A stretch of DNA of 64,000 bases from Rubrobacter marinus. GTDB taxonomy: Bacteria > Actinomycetota > Rubrobacteria > Rubrobacterales > Rubrobacteraceae. The notes under the pieces were generated by a model, which was given only the letters and a program-made list of their open reading frames with translations, made no database searches and was not told the origin of the DNA. The stretch lies in contig NZ_CP045121.1 in NCBI RefSeq assembly GCF_011492965.1, positions 2,542,001 through 2,606,000 on the forward strand, given 5' to 3'. Below are positions 52,709 through 61,895 of this stretch, in pieces; position 1 is the stretch's first letter; each line of letters opens with the position of its first letter. The position numbers were made by a program, and so were the translations under genes.

Positions 52709-53074
52709 GCCCCGATAAACCCCTCGTTGGCAACGGCGGCAGGTCGGCGCGCAAAAAGGTGCCGCCAGGCAGCATAATGCTACCGTTGCGTACCTTGGGA
52801 CGGGGGGGAGACGACGAGACCCACCAGGATCTTCCGAGCATCGAAGACGACGCGGCCGGCGGCGGTCGCGTCCGCGACCGCTGGCACGGCTCCCTGGAGC
52901 CCGGGGACGACCCCTGGTCCATCGTCCTCGCTGCCCCTCGCCCCGGGCTTCCCGACGAGCATCCGCCCCGAGCGTCCGGGTCCGCTGAGAAGCTGGCCCA
53001 TTTGAGCGAGGCGCCGCGTCCTGGCCCGCCGGTACGCTGCCTTTACGGCGTAAGAACTTAGGAAGGGGAGCAGG
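52709..53074. other. intergenic region
   Basis: No convincing gene; both strands are open in places but without start signals or family motifs. A small palindrome, AGCAT-A-ATGCT, lies at 52771-52781 and could be an operator for the divergent genes. Confidence 0.3.
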
Positions 53075-53536
53075 TTGGCCCTGGCGTCGGTTGCGCACCG
53101 CGGAGATTACAGAGAAGGCAGGTCGTTGGGGCTCTTCCCGTCCTGCCTGCTCGCCCTGGCGCTGATACTCGCCCAGCCCGTCTCCTACTTCGCCTGGTTC
53201 GAGGGGGAGCACGTCACCCTCGAGCAGGCAAAGCTCCACGACGAGGCCATCGGGAGCGGGAACCTCCACCACCACGGCCTCGGGTCGAAGGCCGTCCCCG
53301 GGTTCGGCGGGGCCCAGGGACGTCCCGTGGCGGACCTGGACGCCTCGACCCCCGACCTGGCGCCGACGGCGAACCTGGCGGCGCTCTCCCCCGACTCCCT
53401 GAAGAGCGTCCCGGTCGAGAAGACCGCGTCGCCGCATCGGGCGGACGACGCACGGCCCCTGTTCCGGCAGGCGAGCGCCCTCGCGAACCAGCACTTCCCC
53501 TCCGTCCCTCACAGGCCCCCGATCTTCCCGGCCTAG
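53075..53536 (+). CDS. unknown exported or membrane-anchored protein
   Basis: The 153-residue protein starts at TTG behind AGGAAGGGG. It has one hydrophobic segment (L-F-P-S-C-L-L-A-L-A-L-I-L-A-Q-P-V-S-Y-F) near the N-terminus, then a His-containing (N-L-H-H-H-G-L) and Ala/Ser/Pro-rich tail. The tail looks disordered. It lies 63 nt upstream of ycnI on the same strand and is probably co-transcribed. No family recognised. Confidence 0.6.
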   Translation: MALASVAHRGDYREGRSLGLFPSCLLALALILAQPVSYFAWFEGEHVTLEQAKLHDEAIGSGNLHHHGLGSKAVPGFGGAQGRPVADLDASTPDLAPTANLAALSPDSLKSVPVEKTASPHRADDARPLFRQASALANQHFPSVPHRPPIFPA

Positions 53537-53598
53537 GGCCCGGCCTCCGTCCGGGCTCGACGAGGCGAAACGGAAGGAACCGAAGAGGAAGGAAGAAG

Positions 53599-54204
53599 AT
53601 GCTTAGAGCTTTGTTCCGGCTTGCCCTCCTGGGCTCGCTGATGACGCTGGCCGCCTCCGGGGTGGCCTGGGCGCACGTGGAGATCTCCCCGGCCGAAGTC
53701 CCCCAGGGCAGCTCGCAGGAGCTCGTCGTGGAGGTCCCGAACGAGTCCGACGTGGCTTACACGGATCTCGAACTCCGCGTCCCCGAGGGCTTCGAGGTCG
53801 TGGACGCGAGCGCGCCCGAAGGCTTCGAGGTCACGGCGGACGCCGGCACGATCGCGTGGTCGGGCGGCTCGGTCCCCGCGGGCGAGGCCGCGCAGTTCAC
53901 CTTCGTCGCCCAGGCTTCCGGCGAGCCCGGCGACTACGCGTTCGCGGCCATCCAGACCTACGAGGACGGCGAGGTCGCCGAATGGACGGGCGCGGCCGAT
54001 TCCGAAGATCCCGCCCCGGTGGTCGCGATCTCCGCGAGCGGGGCGGTCTCCGGGGGGGCCGACGAGTCGCAACACGGCGACCCGGCCTCCGATACGGGCG
54101 CGATGCCCGAGACGGGCGGCCTCCCCCTGGGAGCGGTCGCGCTCGGCCTACTGGGCGCCGCGGCAGCGGGCGCCCTATTGATGAGCAGGAGGCGCGGCAT
54201 CTAG
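53599..54204 (+). CDS. YcnI-like copper-associated cell-wall protein (DUF1775)
   Basis: A signal peptide (residues 1-26, A-W-A-H at the cleavage site) leaves a mature N-terminal His, as in YcnI proteins that bind Cu(II) through it. The domain follows with H-V-E-I-S-P-A-E-V-P-Q-G, V-P-N-E-S and V-P-E-G-F-E-V. The C-terminus has M-P-E-T-G-G, a hydrophobic helix and R-R-R, an LPXTG-like sorting signal. The protein is thus exported and probably anchored to the wall. A strong hairpin follows the stop. Confidence 0.88.
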   Translation: MLRALFRLALLGSLMTLAASGVAWAHVEISPAEVPQGSSQELVVEVPNESDVAYTDLELRVPEGFEVVDASAPEGFEVTADAGTIAWSGGSVPAGEAAQFTFVAQASGEPGDYAFAAIQTYEDGEVAEWTGAADSEDPAPVVAISASGAVSGGADESQHGDPASDTGAMPETGGLPLGAVALGLLGAAAAGALLMSRRRGI

Positions 54205-54228
54205 CACCGCACAGGAGGGGACGGCAAA

Positions 54229-54257
54229 GGGCCGGGGCGTTTTTCGCGCCCCGGCCC
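54229..54257 (+). terminator. ycnI terminator
   Basis: GGGCCGGGGCG and its complement form an 11-bp stem around a T-rich loop (TTTTTCG), 25 nt after the ycnI stop. Confidence 0.6.
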
Positions 54258-54370
54258 CCGGCAAAACACCCAAGAGTGGGTTGTCCCCGAACCTCCTAGT
54301 ACGAGAACGAGCAGCCGGACATCGCCGCCGTCACGGAGGCGACGGTGTTCCGTTCGGACGAACCGAAGGA

Positions 54371-54410
54371 GGGAGGGGGACCGGAGCGTGAGCTCTCCGG
54401 TCCCCCTCCC
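54371..54410. repeat. perfect 16-bp inverted repeat
   Basis: GGGAGGGGGACCGGAG and its exact complement flank an eight-base loop. A second, shorter repeat (CGAACCG at 54358 and CGGTTCG at 54420) brackets it. It is isolated in the intergenic region and could be a bidirectional terminator or a structured RNA. Confidence 0.55.
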
Positions 54411-54686
54411 GGTGGTTACGGTTCGGGTTCCCCGGCCAAGACCGAAACGTACGCGAACACCGCGCCCTTCCAAGCGCGAGAGCCGAGCCGTAACACGCTC
54501 ACGTCTTGGGGCTGTGGCCGAAGGCCCGTCCCGGCCGCGCGCGGCGTCCGGCACGCGAGGCCGCAAGGGCGTCTCGGACGCGGCCGACCTAGCCTTTCGA
54601 GGAGGGGTTCGAGCCCGGGACAGACAGTACAATGACGCGTGCGTAGCGAAGGGGTAGGGGCTGGCGAGCTTACGGAGGGTTGGGAA

Positions 54687-55634
54687 GTGGCAGAGATCCG
54701 CGCGGTACTGGTCGATCCCGACGCCCCCGCCCGCCTGGCTCTCGGCGGCGTCCCGGCTCCCTCGCCCGACTCCTCGCAGGCCGTGGTCAGGGTCGCGGCG
54801 ATCTCGCTCAACCGCGGCGAGGTGAACCGCGCGCAGGCGGCCGAGGCCGGCTTCAACCCCGGCTGGGACCTCGCCGGTACGGTCGAGAGGGCCGCCGCGG
54901 ACGGCTCCGGCCCCGCCGAGGGCGCCAGGGTCGTCGGGCTGAAATCCTCCGGGGCCTGGGCCGAGAACGTCGCCGTCCCGACCGTCGCCCTCGCCGAGCT
55001 GCCGGACAACGTCTCCTTCGCCGAGGCCGCGACGCTCCCGGTCGCGGGGCTGACCGCGCTCTACGCCCTGGAGATGGGCGGCAACCTCCTGGGGCGGACG
55101 GTGCTCGTGACGGGCGCTTCGGGCGGGGCGGGGGATTTCGCGCTCCGGCTCGGGCGGCTCTCCGGCGGGCGCGTCGTCGCGCTGGTGCGGCGCGCCGAGC
55201 ACGAGCCCATCGCCCGCGAGGCCGGGGCCGACGAGGTCGCCGTCGGCGACGGGGCGAAGGCGGCGGCGGGGTTCGGGCCGTACGACCTGATCCTGGACTC
55301 CGTCGGCGGCCCGGTGCTCGGCGAGGCCCTCTCCATGCTCGCCCCCGAGGGGACGTGCGTGGCCTTCGGCGGCTCGGCCTCCTACGGCGTCACCTTCGAC
55401 GTCCGGGACTTCTACCTCACCGGCGGCGCGAAGGTCCACGGCTTCATCCTCTTCCACGAGGTCCTGTCGAGGCCGGCCTCCGTGGGGCTCGCCCGCCTGG
55501 CCTCCCTCGTCTCCGACGGGCGGCTCGCGCCGCGGGTAGAGGTGGAGGCGTCGTGGACGGAGGTCGGGCCCGTCGCGAAGCGGCTCCTCGACAGGGGCTT
55601 TACCGGCAAGGCCGTGCTGCACGTCGCGGGTTAA
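54687..55634 (+). CDS. zinc-binding/quinone-oxidoreductase-type dehydrogenase
   Basis: This 315-residue MDR enzyme without the catalytic-zinc Cys-His pair has I-S-L-N-R-G-E at the substrate side and G-W-D-L-A-G-T-V. The nucleotide fold reads V-L-V-T-G-A-S-G-G-A-G-D-F-A, which identifies the NADPH:quinone oxidoreductase branch. The GTG start behind GGAGGGT fits the family; upstream codons are in frame but not conserved. It is 12 nt upstream of kinase copy 3 and probably co-transcribed. Confidence 0.85.
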   Translation: MAEIRAVLVDPDAPARLALGGVPAPSPDSSQAVVRVAAISLNRGEVNRAQAAEAGFNPGWDLAGTVERAAADGSGPAEGARVVGLKSSGAWAENVAVPTVALAELPDNVSFAEAATLPVAGLTALYALEMGGNLLGRTVLVTGASGGAGDFALRLGRLSGGRVVALVRRAEHEPIAREAGADEVAVGDGAKAAAGFGPYDLILDSVGGPVLGEALSMLAPEGTCVAFGGSASYGVTFDVRDFYLTGGAKVHGFILFHEVLSRPASVGLARLASLVSDGRLAPRVEVEASWTEVGPVAKRLLDRGFTGKAVLHVAG

Positions 55635-55646
55635 GGGGGAGGCCCG

Positions 55647-57139
55647 ATGGAGCCCACGCGGCGTCTGATGGAGGAGTTGCGGCAGGTCCCGCTCCTGGAG
55701 GGGCTCGGCGACGAGGCGCTGGTGCGCGTCGCGCAGTCGGGGTCGGAGAAGTTCGTCCCGGCGGGCGAGATCAACGGCCGCGAGGGCCAGCCCGTCGACG
55801 ACCTCTACATCATCCTGGAGGGCGACCTCAGGATCACGAAGACGGTGAGCGGCGGCGAGGTGACGATAAACACCTACACGCCCGGCGATTTCTTCGCCGA
55901 GGTCCCGCTCCTCGCCGGCACCCCCTTCCAGGCGACGGGGCGCGCGCTCACGGACGTTCGCCTCTTCCTGATCCCCGAGGACGAGTTTCGGCGAATGCTC
56001 AACTCCTACCCCTCCTTCGGCCAGAGGGTGCTGGAGACGATGGCCCAGCGCGTCCAGATCCTGCAATCCGTAGCCCAGCAGCGCGAGCGGCTCGAAGGGC
56101 TCGGCACCCTGGCCGCCGGCCTCGCCCACGAGCTGAACAACCCCGCCTCGGCCGCCCTCCGCGCCGCCGGCCGCCTCCGCGAGACCCTCAGGGAGTCGAA
56201 CGAGCGGGGTCTGGGGCTGGCCCGCCTGGCGGCCTCGGGGCGCCTGGGGCCCGAAGGGCTCTCCGCGCTGGAGGCCGTCGCCGCCGAGGCGCAGGAGCGG
56301 GCGGCGAGCGGCGAGGGCCCCGCGCCGGGCCTGGGCCCCATCGAGCTCAACGACCGGGAGGACGAGGCGGCGGCGTGGCTCGAGGAGCGCGGCGTCGAGG
56401 AGGGGTGGGACCTCTCCCCGCCTTCGTCGGCGCGGGCCTGGACGTGGCGTGGCTCGAGGGCGCGGCCTCCCGGCTGCCCGAAGACGTTCTGCCCGAGGCA
56501 ATGCGTTACCTGGGGGCGGTGCTCGGCGCGGCGGGTTTGATCGGGGAGGTCGAGGCGGGCTCCGCGCGCGTCTCGGCGCTCGTCGGGGCGGTGAAATCCT
56601 ACTCCTACATGGACGAGGCCCCGCTCCAGGAGGTCGACGTCAACGAGGGCCTCGAGAGCACGCTCGCCGTGCTCGCCTACAAGCTCGACGGCGTGGAGAT
56701 CACCCGCGAGTACGACCAGAGGCTGCCGCGCATCACCGCCTACGGCGGCGAGCTCAACCAGGCGTGGACCCAGATTCTGGACAACGCCGTGGACGCCGCT
56801 AGGTCGGGGCGCGGGCCCGAAGAGCGCGGAAGCGTGAAGCTCCGGACCACCTGCGAGCGCGACGGGGTGCTCGTCGAGGTCTCGGACGACGGGCCCGGCA
56901 TCCCGGAGGCCCTCCGGGGCCGCATCTTCGAGCCTTTCTTCACCACGAAGGGCGTGGGCGAGGGGACGGGGCTCGGGCTGGACCTCAGCTACAGGGTGGT
57001 CGTCGGGCGCCACGGGGGCGACATCCGCGTCGAGTCGAGGCCGGGGGAGACGCGTTTCCAGGTCCGGCTGCCGCTGGCGGTCGAGGCGCCGGGCGACGCG
57101 GCGGGAGGTGCCGCGGAGGGCGCGGTGGAGGCGCGGTAG
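55647..57139 (+). CDS. cyclic-nucleotide-domain sensor histidine kinase (copy 3; one frameshift)
   Basis: The layout matches the kinases at 40224 and 41660. A CRP-like domain (V-P-L-L-E-G-L-G-D-E-A-L, I-I-L-E-G-D-L, Y-T-P-G-D-F-F-A-E-V) comes first, then the H-box L-A-H-E-L-N-N-P-A-S-A-A. The HATPase has Q-A-W-T-Q-I-L-D-N-A-V-D, S-D-D-G-P-G-I, F-E-P-F-F-T-T-K and G-T-G-L-G-L-D. A C-run frameshift at about 56420 splits the linker. No receiver gene accompanies this copy. Its stop overlaps the start of the antiporter. Confidence 0.87.
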
Positions 57140-58740
57140 TGGAGCACATCGAGCTCGTCGTCTTCGGGCTGCTGGTAGCGGTGGCGGGGCTCGTCCTCAT
57201 CGCCGACAAGCTGGAGGTTCCCTACCCCATCCTGCTGGTCCTCGGCGGCCTCGTCCTCGGCTTCGCGCCGGGGGTGCGCGGCCTGCACATCGAGCTCGAG
57301 CCCGAGCTGGTGCTCGTATTGTTCCTGCCGCCGCTGCTCTACTCCGCGGCGTTCTTCTCGTCGCTGCGCGACCTCCGGGCGAACATAAGGCCGATAGGGC
57401 TCCTCGCGGTCGGGCTGGTCCTGCTCACGGCCGTGGCGGTCGCCGCGGTGGCGCACTGGGTGATAGGGCTGCCCTGGGCCGTGGCGTTCGTGCTCGGCGG
57501 GATCCTCTCCCCCACCGACCCCGTGGCGGCGACCGCCATCGCCCAGAGGCTCGGGGTGCCGCGCAGGATCGTGACGCTCCTCGAAGGCGAGAGCCTCGTG
57601 AACGACGCCTCGGCGCTCGTCCTGTTCAGGATCGCCCTCGTCGTGGCCGGGGGGGCCGCCTTCTCTTTTCTGGACCTCGGCTACCGTTTCGTCGTCGGCG
57701 TCGCGATCGGGGTGGGCATAGGGCTCCTGGTCGGCTGGATCATCGTCGCCGTGCGCCGCCGGGTCGAGGACCCGCTCGTGGAGATCACCATAACCCTCTT
57801 CACGGGCTACGCCGCCTACCTGCCGGCCGAGGAGTTGAACAACTCCGAGATACTCCCGGCGTCCGCGGTGCTCGCGGCGGTTACGGTCGGCATCTACGTG
57901 GGCTGGCGCAACCCGTCCCTGACGTCGCCCCGCACGCGCCTGCAGGCGTTCTCGGTCTGGGAGACCGTGACGTTCCTGCTGAACTCGCTCCTGTTTATCC
58001 TCGTCGGGCTGCAACTGCCGGCCATCCTCGAAGAGCTCTCGGACGAGAACCTCTCCCTCGCCACCCTCGCCCTCTACGGCGCGCTCGTGAGCCTGGCGGT
58101 CATCCTGGCGCGCTTCCTCTGGGTCTTCCCGGCCACCTACGTCCCCCGCTGGCTGAGCCCCCGACTCAGGGAGCGCGACCCCTCGCCGCCGTGGCAGAAC
58201 GTCATGGTGATCTCCTACGCCGGGATGCGCGGCGCGGTCTCACTGGCGGCGGCGCTCGCCGTCCCCGAGAGCATCGCCGCCCGCGACCTGATCCTCTTCC
58301 TCACCTTCTGCGTCATCCTCGTGACGGTGGTCGGGCAGGGGCTGACCCTCCAACCCCTGATCCGGTGGCTCGACATCCACGACGACGGGGCCTCCGAACG
58401 GGAGGAGATCAAGGCGCGCCTCGTCGCCGCCGAGGCCGCCCTGGACCGCATCGACGAGCTGGCGGAGGAGGGCTGGGTCCGCGAGGACACGGCCGAGAGG
58501 ATGCGCGGCCTCTACGGCTACCGCCGCCGCCGCTTCGTGGCCCGCCACGTCGGCTCCTACGAGGACGGCGAGGAGGACCTCGAGGAACGCTCCTCGGACT
58601 TTCAACGCTTCCGCCGCGAACTCCTCGAAGCCGAGCGCGCGGCGGTCCTCCGCATGAGGAGCGAGGGGAAGATAGGGGACGAAGCGATGCGCAACGTCGA
58701 GCGCGACCTCGACCTCGAAGACGCGCGACTGGAGATCTGA
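57139..58740 (+). CDS. Na+/H+ antiporter, CPA1 family
   Basis: The 533-residue protein has about twelve helices. L-F-L-P-P-L-L-Y-S-A-A, G-G-I-L-S-P-T-D-P-V-A-A-T and L-E-G-E-S-L-V-N-D-A-S-A-L-V (the N-D-A motif of the ion site) are diagnostic, as is G-M-R-G-A-V-S-L-A. A C-terminal soluble tail of about 130 residues is acidic and basic. GTG start overlaps the kinase stop, so copy 3 and this antiporter are translated together. The kinase may sense ions or cAMP and control it (inference). Confidence 0.9.
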   Translation: MEHIELVVFGLLVAVAGLVLIADKLEVPYPILLVLGGLVLGFAPGVRGLHIELEPELVLVLFLPPLLYSAAFFSSLRDLRANIRPIGLLAVGLVLLTAVAVAAVAHWVIGLPWAVAFVLGGILSPTDPVAATAIAQRLGVPRRIVTLLEGESLVNDASALVLFRIALVVAGGAAFSFLDLGYRFVVGVAIGVGIGLLVGWIIVAVRRRVEDPLVEITITLFTGYAAYLPAEELNNSEILPASAVLAAVTVGIYVGWRNPSLTSPRTRLQAFSVWETVTFLLNSLLFILVGLQLPAILEELSDENLSLATLALYGALVSLAVILARFLWVFPATYVPRWLSPRLRERDPSPPWQNVMVISYAGMRGAVSLAAALAVPESIAARDLILFLTFCVILVTVVGQGLTLQPLIRWLDIHDDGASEREEIKARLVAAEAALDRIDELAEEGWVREDTAERMRGLYGYRRRRFVARHVGSYEDGEEDLEERSSDFQRFRRELLEAERAAVLRMRSEGKIGDEAMRNVERDLDLEDARLEI

Positions 58741-58756
58741 CGAAAGGAGCCCGCGC

Positions 58757-59068
58757 ATGCCCACCATCTTCGGCCTGTTCGACCTGAAGGACGGCGTGGA
58801 CCCGGCGGAGTACGAGCGCTGGGCCCGGACGCGCTACGCCCCCGTCGTCCGGGAGATGCCCTCGATAGACCACTGGCAGGCGTTCAGGGCCGCCGGCGTC
58901 TTCGGCTCCGGCGCCGCCCCGCCCTACCGCTACTTTCTCGTCATCGAGGCGAACGACCTCGAAGGGGTCGGGCGGGACCTGACGGACGACCGCATGCAGA
59001 CCCTCCTCGCCGAGCTCCACGAGTTCGCCGCCCCCCCGACCCTCGTCGTGACCGAGAGCTTCGCCTGA
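58757..59068 (+). CDS. RedY/HapK-like dimeric alpha-beta barrel protein
   Basis: The 103-residue protein reads F-D-L-K-D-G-V-D-P-A-E-Y-E-R-W-A-R-T and P-S-I-D-H-W-Q-A-F-R, with a Y-R-Y-F-L-V-I-E-A-N-D-L-E strand. This is the pattern of the small REDY-like/HapK barrels found in secondary metabolism and unknown roles. Intact. Function unknown. Confidence 0.65.
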   Translation: MPTIFGLFDLKDGVDPAEYERWARTRYAPVVREMPSIDHWQAFRAAGVFGSGAAPPYRYFLVIEANDLEGVGRDLTDDRMQTLLAELHEFAAPPTLVVTESFA

Positions 59069-59137
59069 GCGTTTGCGTCCGCCGCTCCCGGGAGACGTAA
59101 CCTGAGGGAGATCGCACTACGGACCAGGAGGGCACGC

Positions 59138-59590
59138 ATGAAACTTGGAGATCTGGCCGGGGCCGTGGGCAAGGGCCTCTTCGCGGGCGCCGCGGGCACC
59201 GCCGCGATGACGGTCTCCAGCACGCTGGAGATGAAGCTGCGGGGCCGCGCGGCGTCGTCGGCACCCGCTACCGCCGCGAGCAAGGTCCTGGGCGTCGAGC
59301 CGACCGGCGAGAAGGAGAAGGAACGCTTCTCGAACATCGTCCACTGGGGCTACGGCACGGGCTGGGGGGCGGCGCGCGGGGCCCTGGGCGCCCTGGGGCT
59401 CTCGGGGACCGGCGCCACGGCCGCGCACTTCGGGGCGGTGTGGGGCTCCGAGCAGGTCATGCTCCCCGCCCTCGGCGTCGCCCCGCCGTTCTGGACGTGG
59501 GGGGCCAAGGAGGTGGCGATAGACGCCTTCCACCACGCCGTCTACGTCGCCGCCACGAGCGCGGCTTACGAGCTTCTGGACCGGGGCTAG
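59138..59590 (+). CDS. unknown protein with glycine-rich amphipathic segments
   Basis: The 150-residue protein has three to four alanine/glycine-rich stretches (L-F-A-G-A-A-G-T-A-A-M-T-V-S-S, G-W-G-A-A-R-G-A-L-G-A-L) and a conserved-looking H-H-A-V-Y-V-A-A-T-S-A. It probably inserts in the membrane as small helices. No family is recognised with confidence. Confidence 0.6.
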   Translation: MKLGDLAGAVGKGLFAGAAGTAAMTVSSTLEMKLRGRAASSAPATAASKVLGVEPTGEKEKERFSNIVHWGYGTGWGAARGALGALGLSGTGATAAHFGAVWGSEQVMLPALGVAPPFWTWGAKEVAIDAFHHAVYVAATSAAYELLDRG

Positions 59591-59605
59591 CGCCCGAGCG
59601 CGGGG

Positions 59606-60627
59606 CTAGTAGGCGCGCCGCAGGATCTCGCGGGCCTCCCCGGCAAGCTCCCCGAACTCCTCCGCGATGGCGTCGAGGTCCCCCTCCGGTACCCCTAACT
59701 CCGAGAGGCGGCTCGGCAGCCCCAGCTCGCGCACCAGCGCCGCGACGCGCCCGCCGGGCTCGCCCCCCAGGGCGCTCGTGAGCGCCTTCCAGCGTTCGCG
59801 CGGGACGCGCTCGCCGACGAGGTCGAGGGTCGGGGCGAGGGTGGCGCAGGAGGTGTAGCCGTGCGGAACGCCGTAGCTCGCCCCTATGCGCTTGCCGAGG
59901 TTGTGCGAGAGCCCCATCGGGGTGTTCTTCGGCCCGAAGTACGCGAGCCACTGGGCGATCTGGAGCTCGTGGCGCGCCCCTGCGTCCTCCGGCCGCTCCT
60001 TGGAGCGCGGCAGAAACTCCACGAGGCGCCGCGCCCCTTCGAGGCCCGTGACGTCCTCGATCGGGTGCTCCGACGGTCCCAAAAACCCCTCTATCGCGTG
60101 GTCGAGCGCCCTGATCCCCGTCGAGAGCCAGAGCTTCTCCGGCGTGGGCAGGGTAAGCTCGGCGTCCAGGATCACCACCGGCGGGACGGCCGCCTCGTCG
60201 ACGAACCCGGCCTTGCGCCCCGCCGCCTCGTCCGTCACCCCGACGAGGTGGGCCCACTCCGCCCCCGAGAGCGTCGTCGGGACGGCGACCTGGCGCGGGT
60301 ACCCGAGCTTGCGCGCGACGGCCTTCGTCCCGTCGACGACGCTGCCGCCCCGAAGCTGACCAGGAGGTCCGCCCCTTCGGCCTGCCGCGCCGCCTCTTCC
60401 ACGGCGCTCCCGGGGGTGTGCTGCCCCATCCCGTCAAACGTACCCGCGTGCTTCCCGCCGAGGATGCCCTCGACCCGCCGCACGAGGTCCGTCTTCTCCC
60501 GCAGCGTCCGCCCGGTCACCAGAAAGGCCCGCTCGACGGGTTGGGCCTCCTCGGAGAGCTTCCGGATGCTCCCGACGCCGAAGTGGACGCGCGTGGTGCC
60601 CAGAGATGTGCGGGTCCCGATCTTCAT
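59606..60627 (-). CDS. maleylacetate reductase-like iron-containing alcohol dehydrogenase (one frameshift)
   Basis: The N-terminal half reads V-H-F-G-V-G-S-I-R-K-L and V-T-G-R-T-L, then L-L-V-S-F-G, and after a frameshift at about 60350 G-S-V-V-D-G-T-K-A. V-P-T-T-L-S-G-A-E-W, D-H-A-I-E-G-F and L-S-H-N-L-G-K-R-I-G-A with P-H-G-Y-T follow, the metal-ligand blocks of group III dehydrogenases. The V-P-T-T-L-S-G-A-E-x motif is that of maleylacetate reductases. It would complete aromatic ring cleavage begun by the MhqO-type dioxygenases (inference). Confidence 0.82.
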
Positions 60628-60657
60628 GCCCCGGATTCTACACCTGCTGCGGGCGGT

Positions 60658-61104
60658 TTAGCCGGCGGCTCCTTCCGGCGCCGGCATCAGGCCGAGCTGG
60701 GCCATCATGGTGGCCAGGTCGAGGTAGGTGCGCGCTCGGGAGATCTTGCCGTCCTCGATCTGGACCACCTCGCAGAACGCGTTCTCCGAGACGCGGCCCG
60801 TGGCGGGCACGTCCCCCGCCGGGCTCTTCAGCGTGCCGTCGTGCGTGCCCCGGCCCGTGAACTCGACGACCGCGAAGCCGTCTCCGGCGTGCACGGCCGT
60901 GATCTCCGTGCCCGCGTCGGAGAAGGCGTCGATCCAGTTCTGCATGTACCGCCTGTAGCCCTCCGGCCCGTGGAACGTCTCCCCCGAGGCAACGACCGTC
61001 CACTCGAGGTCCTCGGCCGCGTAGGCGACGGCCCGATCCAGATCGCGGGCGTTGAACGCCTCGTGAGCCTCCCGGACTATGGCCTCGTTGTCCCGTGCCG
61101 ACAT
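60658..61104 (-). CDS. SnoaL-like ester cyclase/NTF2-fold protein
   Basis: The 148-residue protein reads A-H-E-A-F-N-A-R-D-L-D-R-A-V-A-Y-A-A-E-D-L-E-W and F-H-G-P-E-G-Y-R-R-Y-M-Q-N-W, the SnoaL-type polyketide-cyclase-like pattern. ATG behind GGGAGGAAG. Role unknown. It is 31 nt from the dehydrogenase start and may be co-transcribed with it. Confidence 0.8.
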   Translation of the reverse strand: MSARDNEAIVREAHEAFNARDLDRAVAYAAEDLEWTVVASGETFHGPEGYRRYMQNWIDAFSDAGTEITAVHAGDGFAVVEFTGRGTHDGTLKSPAGDVPATGRVSENAFCEVVQIEDGKISRARTYLDLATMMAQLGLMPAPEGAAG

Positions 61105-61193
61105 CTCTTCCTCCCTTCGACACTCACGTTACAGACGACCCTACCCCACGAAAACCGGAAGAGGAAGCCCCGGTCGTCCACCTACCGGCGCGA

Positions 61194-61223
61194 CGAAGGC
61201 CCGGTCTCTCGACCGGGCCTTCG
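61194..61223. terminator. 13-bp hairpin after wrbA
   Basis: CGAAGGCCCGGTC and its complement around a four-base loop (TCTC), between the ends of the SnoaL start region and the wrbA stop. No T-run; a likely wrbA transcript end. Confidence 0.55.
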
Positions 61224-61267
61224 CCTGCTTGCTCGCCCGCGAACGGGCGCTTTCTTCGGGTCGGGCT

Positions 61268-61876
61268 CTAGGCTACGCGGCTCCCGGCGAGAAGCTGGGC
61301 CTTCTCGATGACCCTCGTCGTCTGGTAGCGCATGGCGGTGAGCTCCTGCTCGTTGGGGCCCTCCTCGCGGCCGAGGGCGCTGGTCCCGTAGGGGTTGCCG
61401 CCGGCCCCGAAGATCGTCTCGTCGGTGTAGCCGGGGGCGATGACGATGGCGCCCCAGTGCATCATGACGTTGTAGAGCGTGAGCAGCGTGGACTCGTGCC
61501 CGCCGTGCTGGTTCGAGGCGCTGGTGAACCCGCTGACGACCTTGTCCGCGAGCTTGCCCTGGAACCAGAGGCCGCCGGTCGTGTCGATAAACTGCTTGAG
61601 CTGAGCGGAGACGTTGCCGAAACGGGTCGGCGTGCCGAACAGGATCGCGTCCGCCCAATCGAGGTCGTCGAGCTGGGCCTCGGGGACGTCCTGCGTCTCC
61701 AGGTGGTGGTCGTACCAGCCCTGGTTGCTCTTGATGGCCTCCTCCGGCGCCAGCTCGGGCACCTTGCGCAGCCGAACCTCGGCCCCGGCCTCCTTCGCGG
61801 CCTCCTCCGCCGCCTGCGCCATCTTGTAAATGTTGCCCGTCGCGCTGTAGTAAACGATCGCAACCTTGAGCGCCAT
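61268..61876 (-). CDS. wrbA: NAD(P)H:quinone oxidoreductase type IV (WrbA)
   Basis: The 202-residue flavodoxin-like protein reads V-A-I-V-Y-Y-S-A-T-G-N-I-Y-K-M-A, W-A-D-A-I-L-F-G-T-P-T-R-F-G-N-V-S-A-Q-L-K-Q-F-I-D and H-G-G-H-E-S-T-L-L. This is the WrbA pattern for FMN binding. It reduces quinones by two electrons. It is divergent from a TetR gene, with a palindrome between them. Confidence 0.9.
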   Translation of the reverse strand: MALKVAIVYYSATGNIYKMAQAAEEAAKEAGAEVRLRKVPELAPEEAIKSNQGWYDHHLETQDVPEAQLDDLDWADAILFGTPTRFGNVSAQLKQFIDTTGGLWFQGKLADKVVSGFTSASNQHGGHESTLLTLYNVMMHWGAIVIAPGYTDETIFGAGGNPYGTSALGREEGPNEQELTAMRYQTTRVIEKAQLLAGSRVA

Positions 61877-61895
61877 CTTACTCCCTTCGTACGAA

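Larger units (their letters stand above)
54205..54686 (+). other. intergenic region with hairpins
   Basis: It holds the ycnI terminator and a long perfect hairpin (both listed). A TACAAT box at 54629-54634 may be the -10 of the downstream dehydrogenase. No gene is seen on either strand. Confidence 0.5.

Noticed and set aside
52759-53061. ORFs on both strands in the 52.7-53.1 kb gap
   Set aside because: Neither has a ribosome site, family motif or convincing codon pattern, and they overlap each other fully.
54600-54640. GGGGTTCGAGCCC resembling a tRNA T-arm, possibly selC
   Set aside because: No acceptor stem, anticodon arm or CCA can be built around it. No tRNA or rRNA gene is convincing anywhere in the window.
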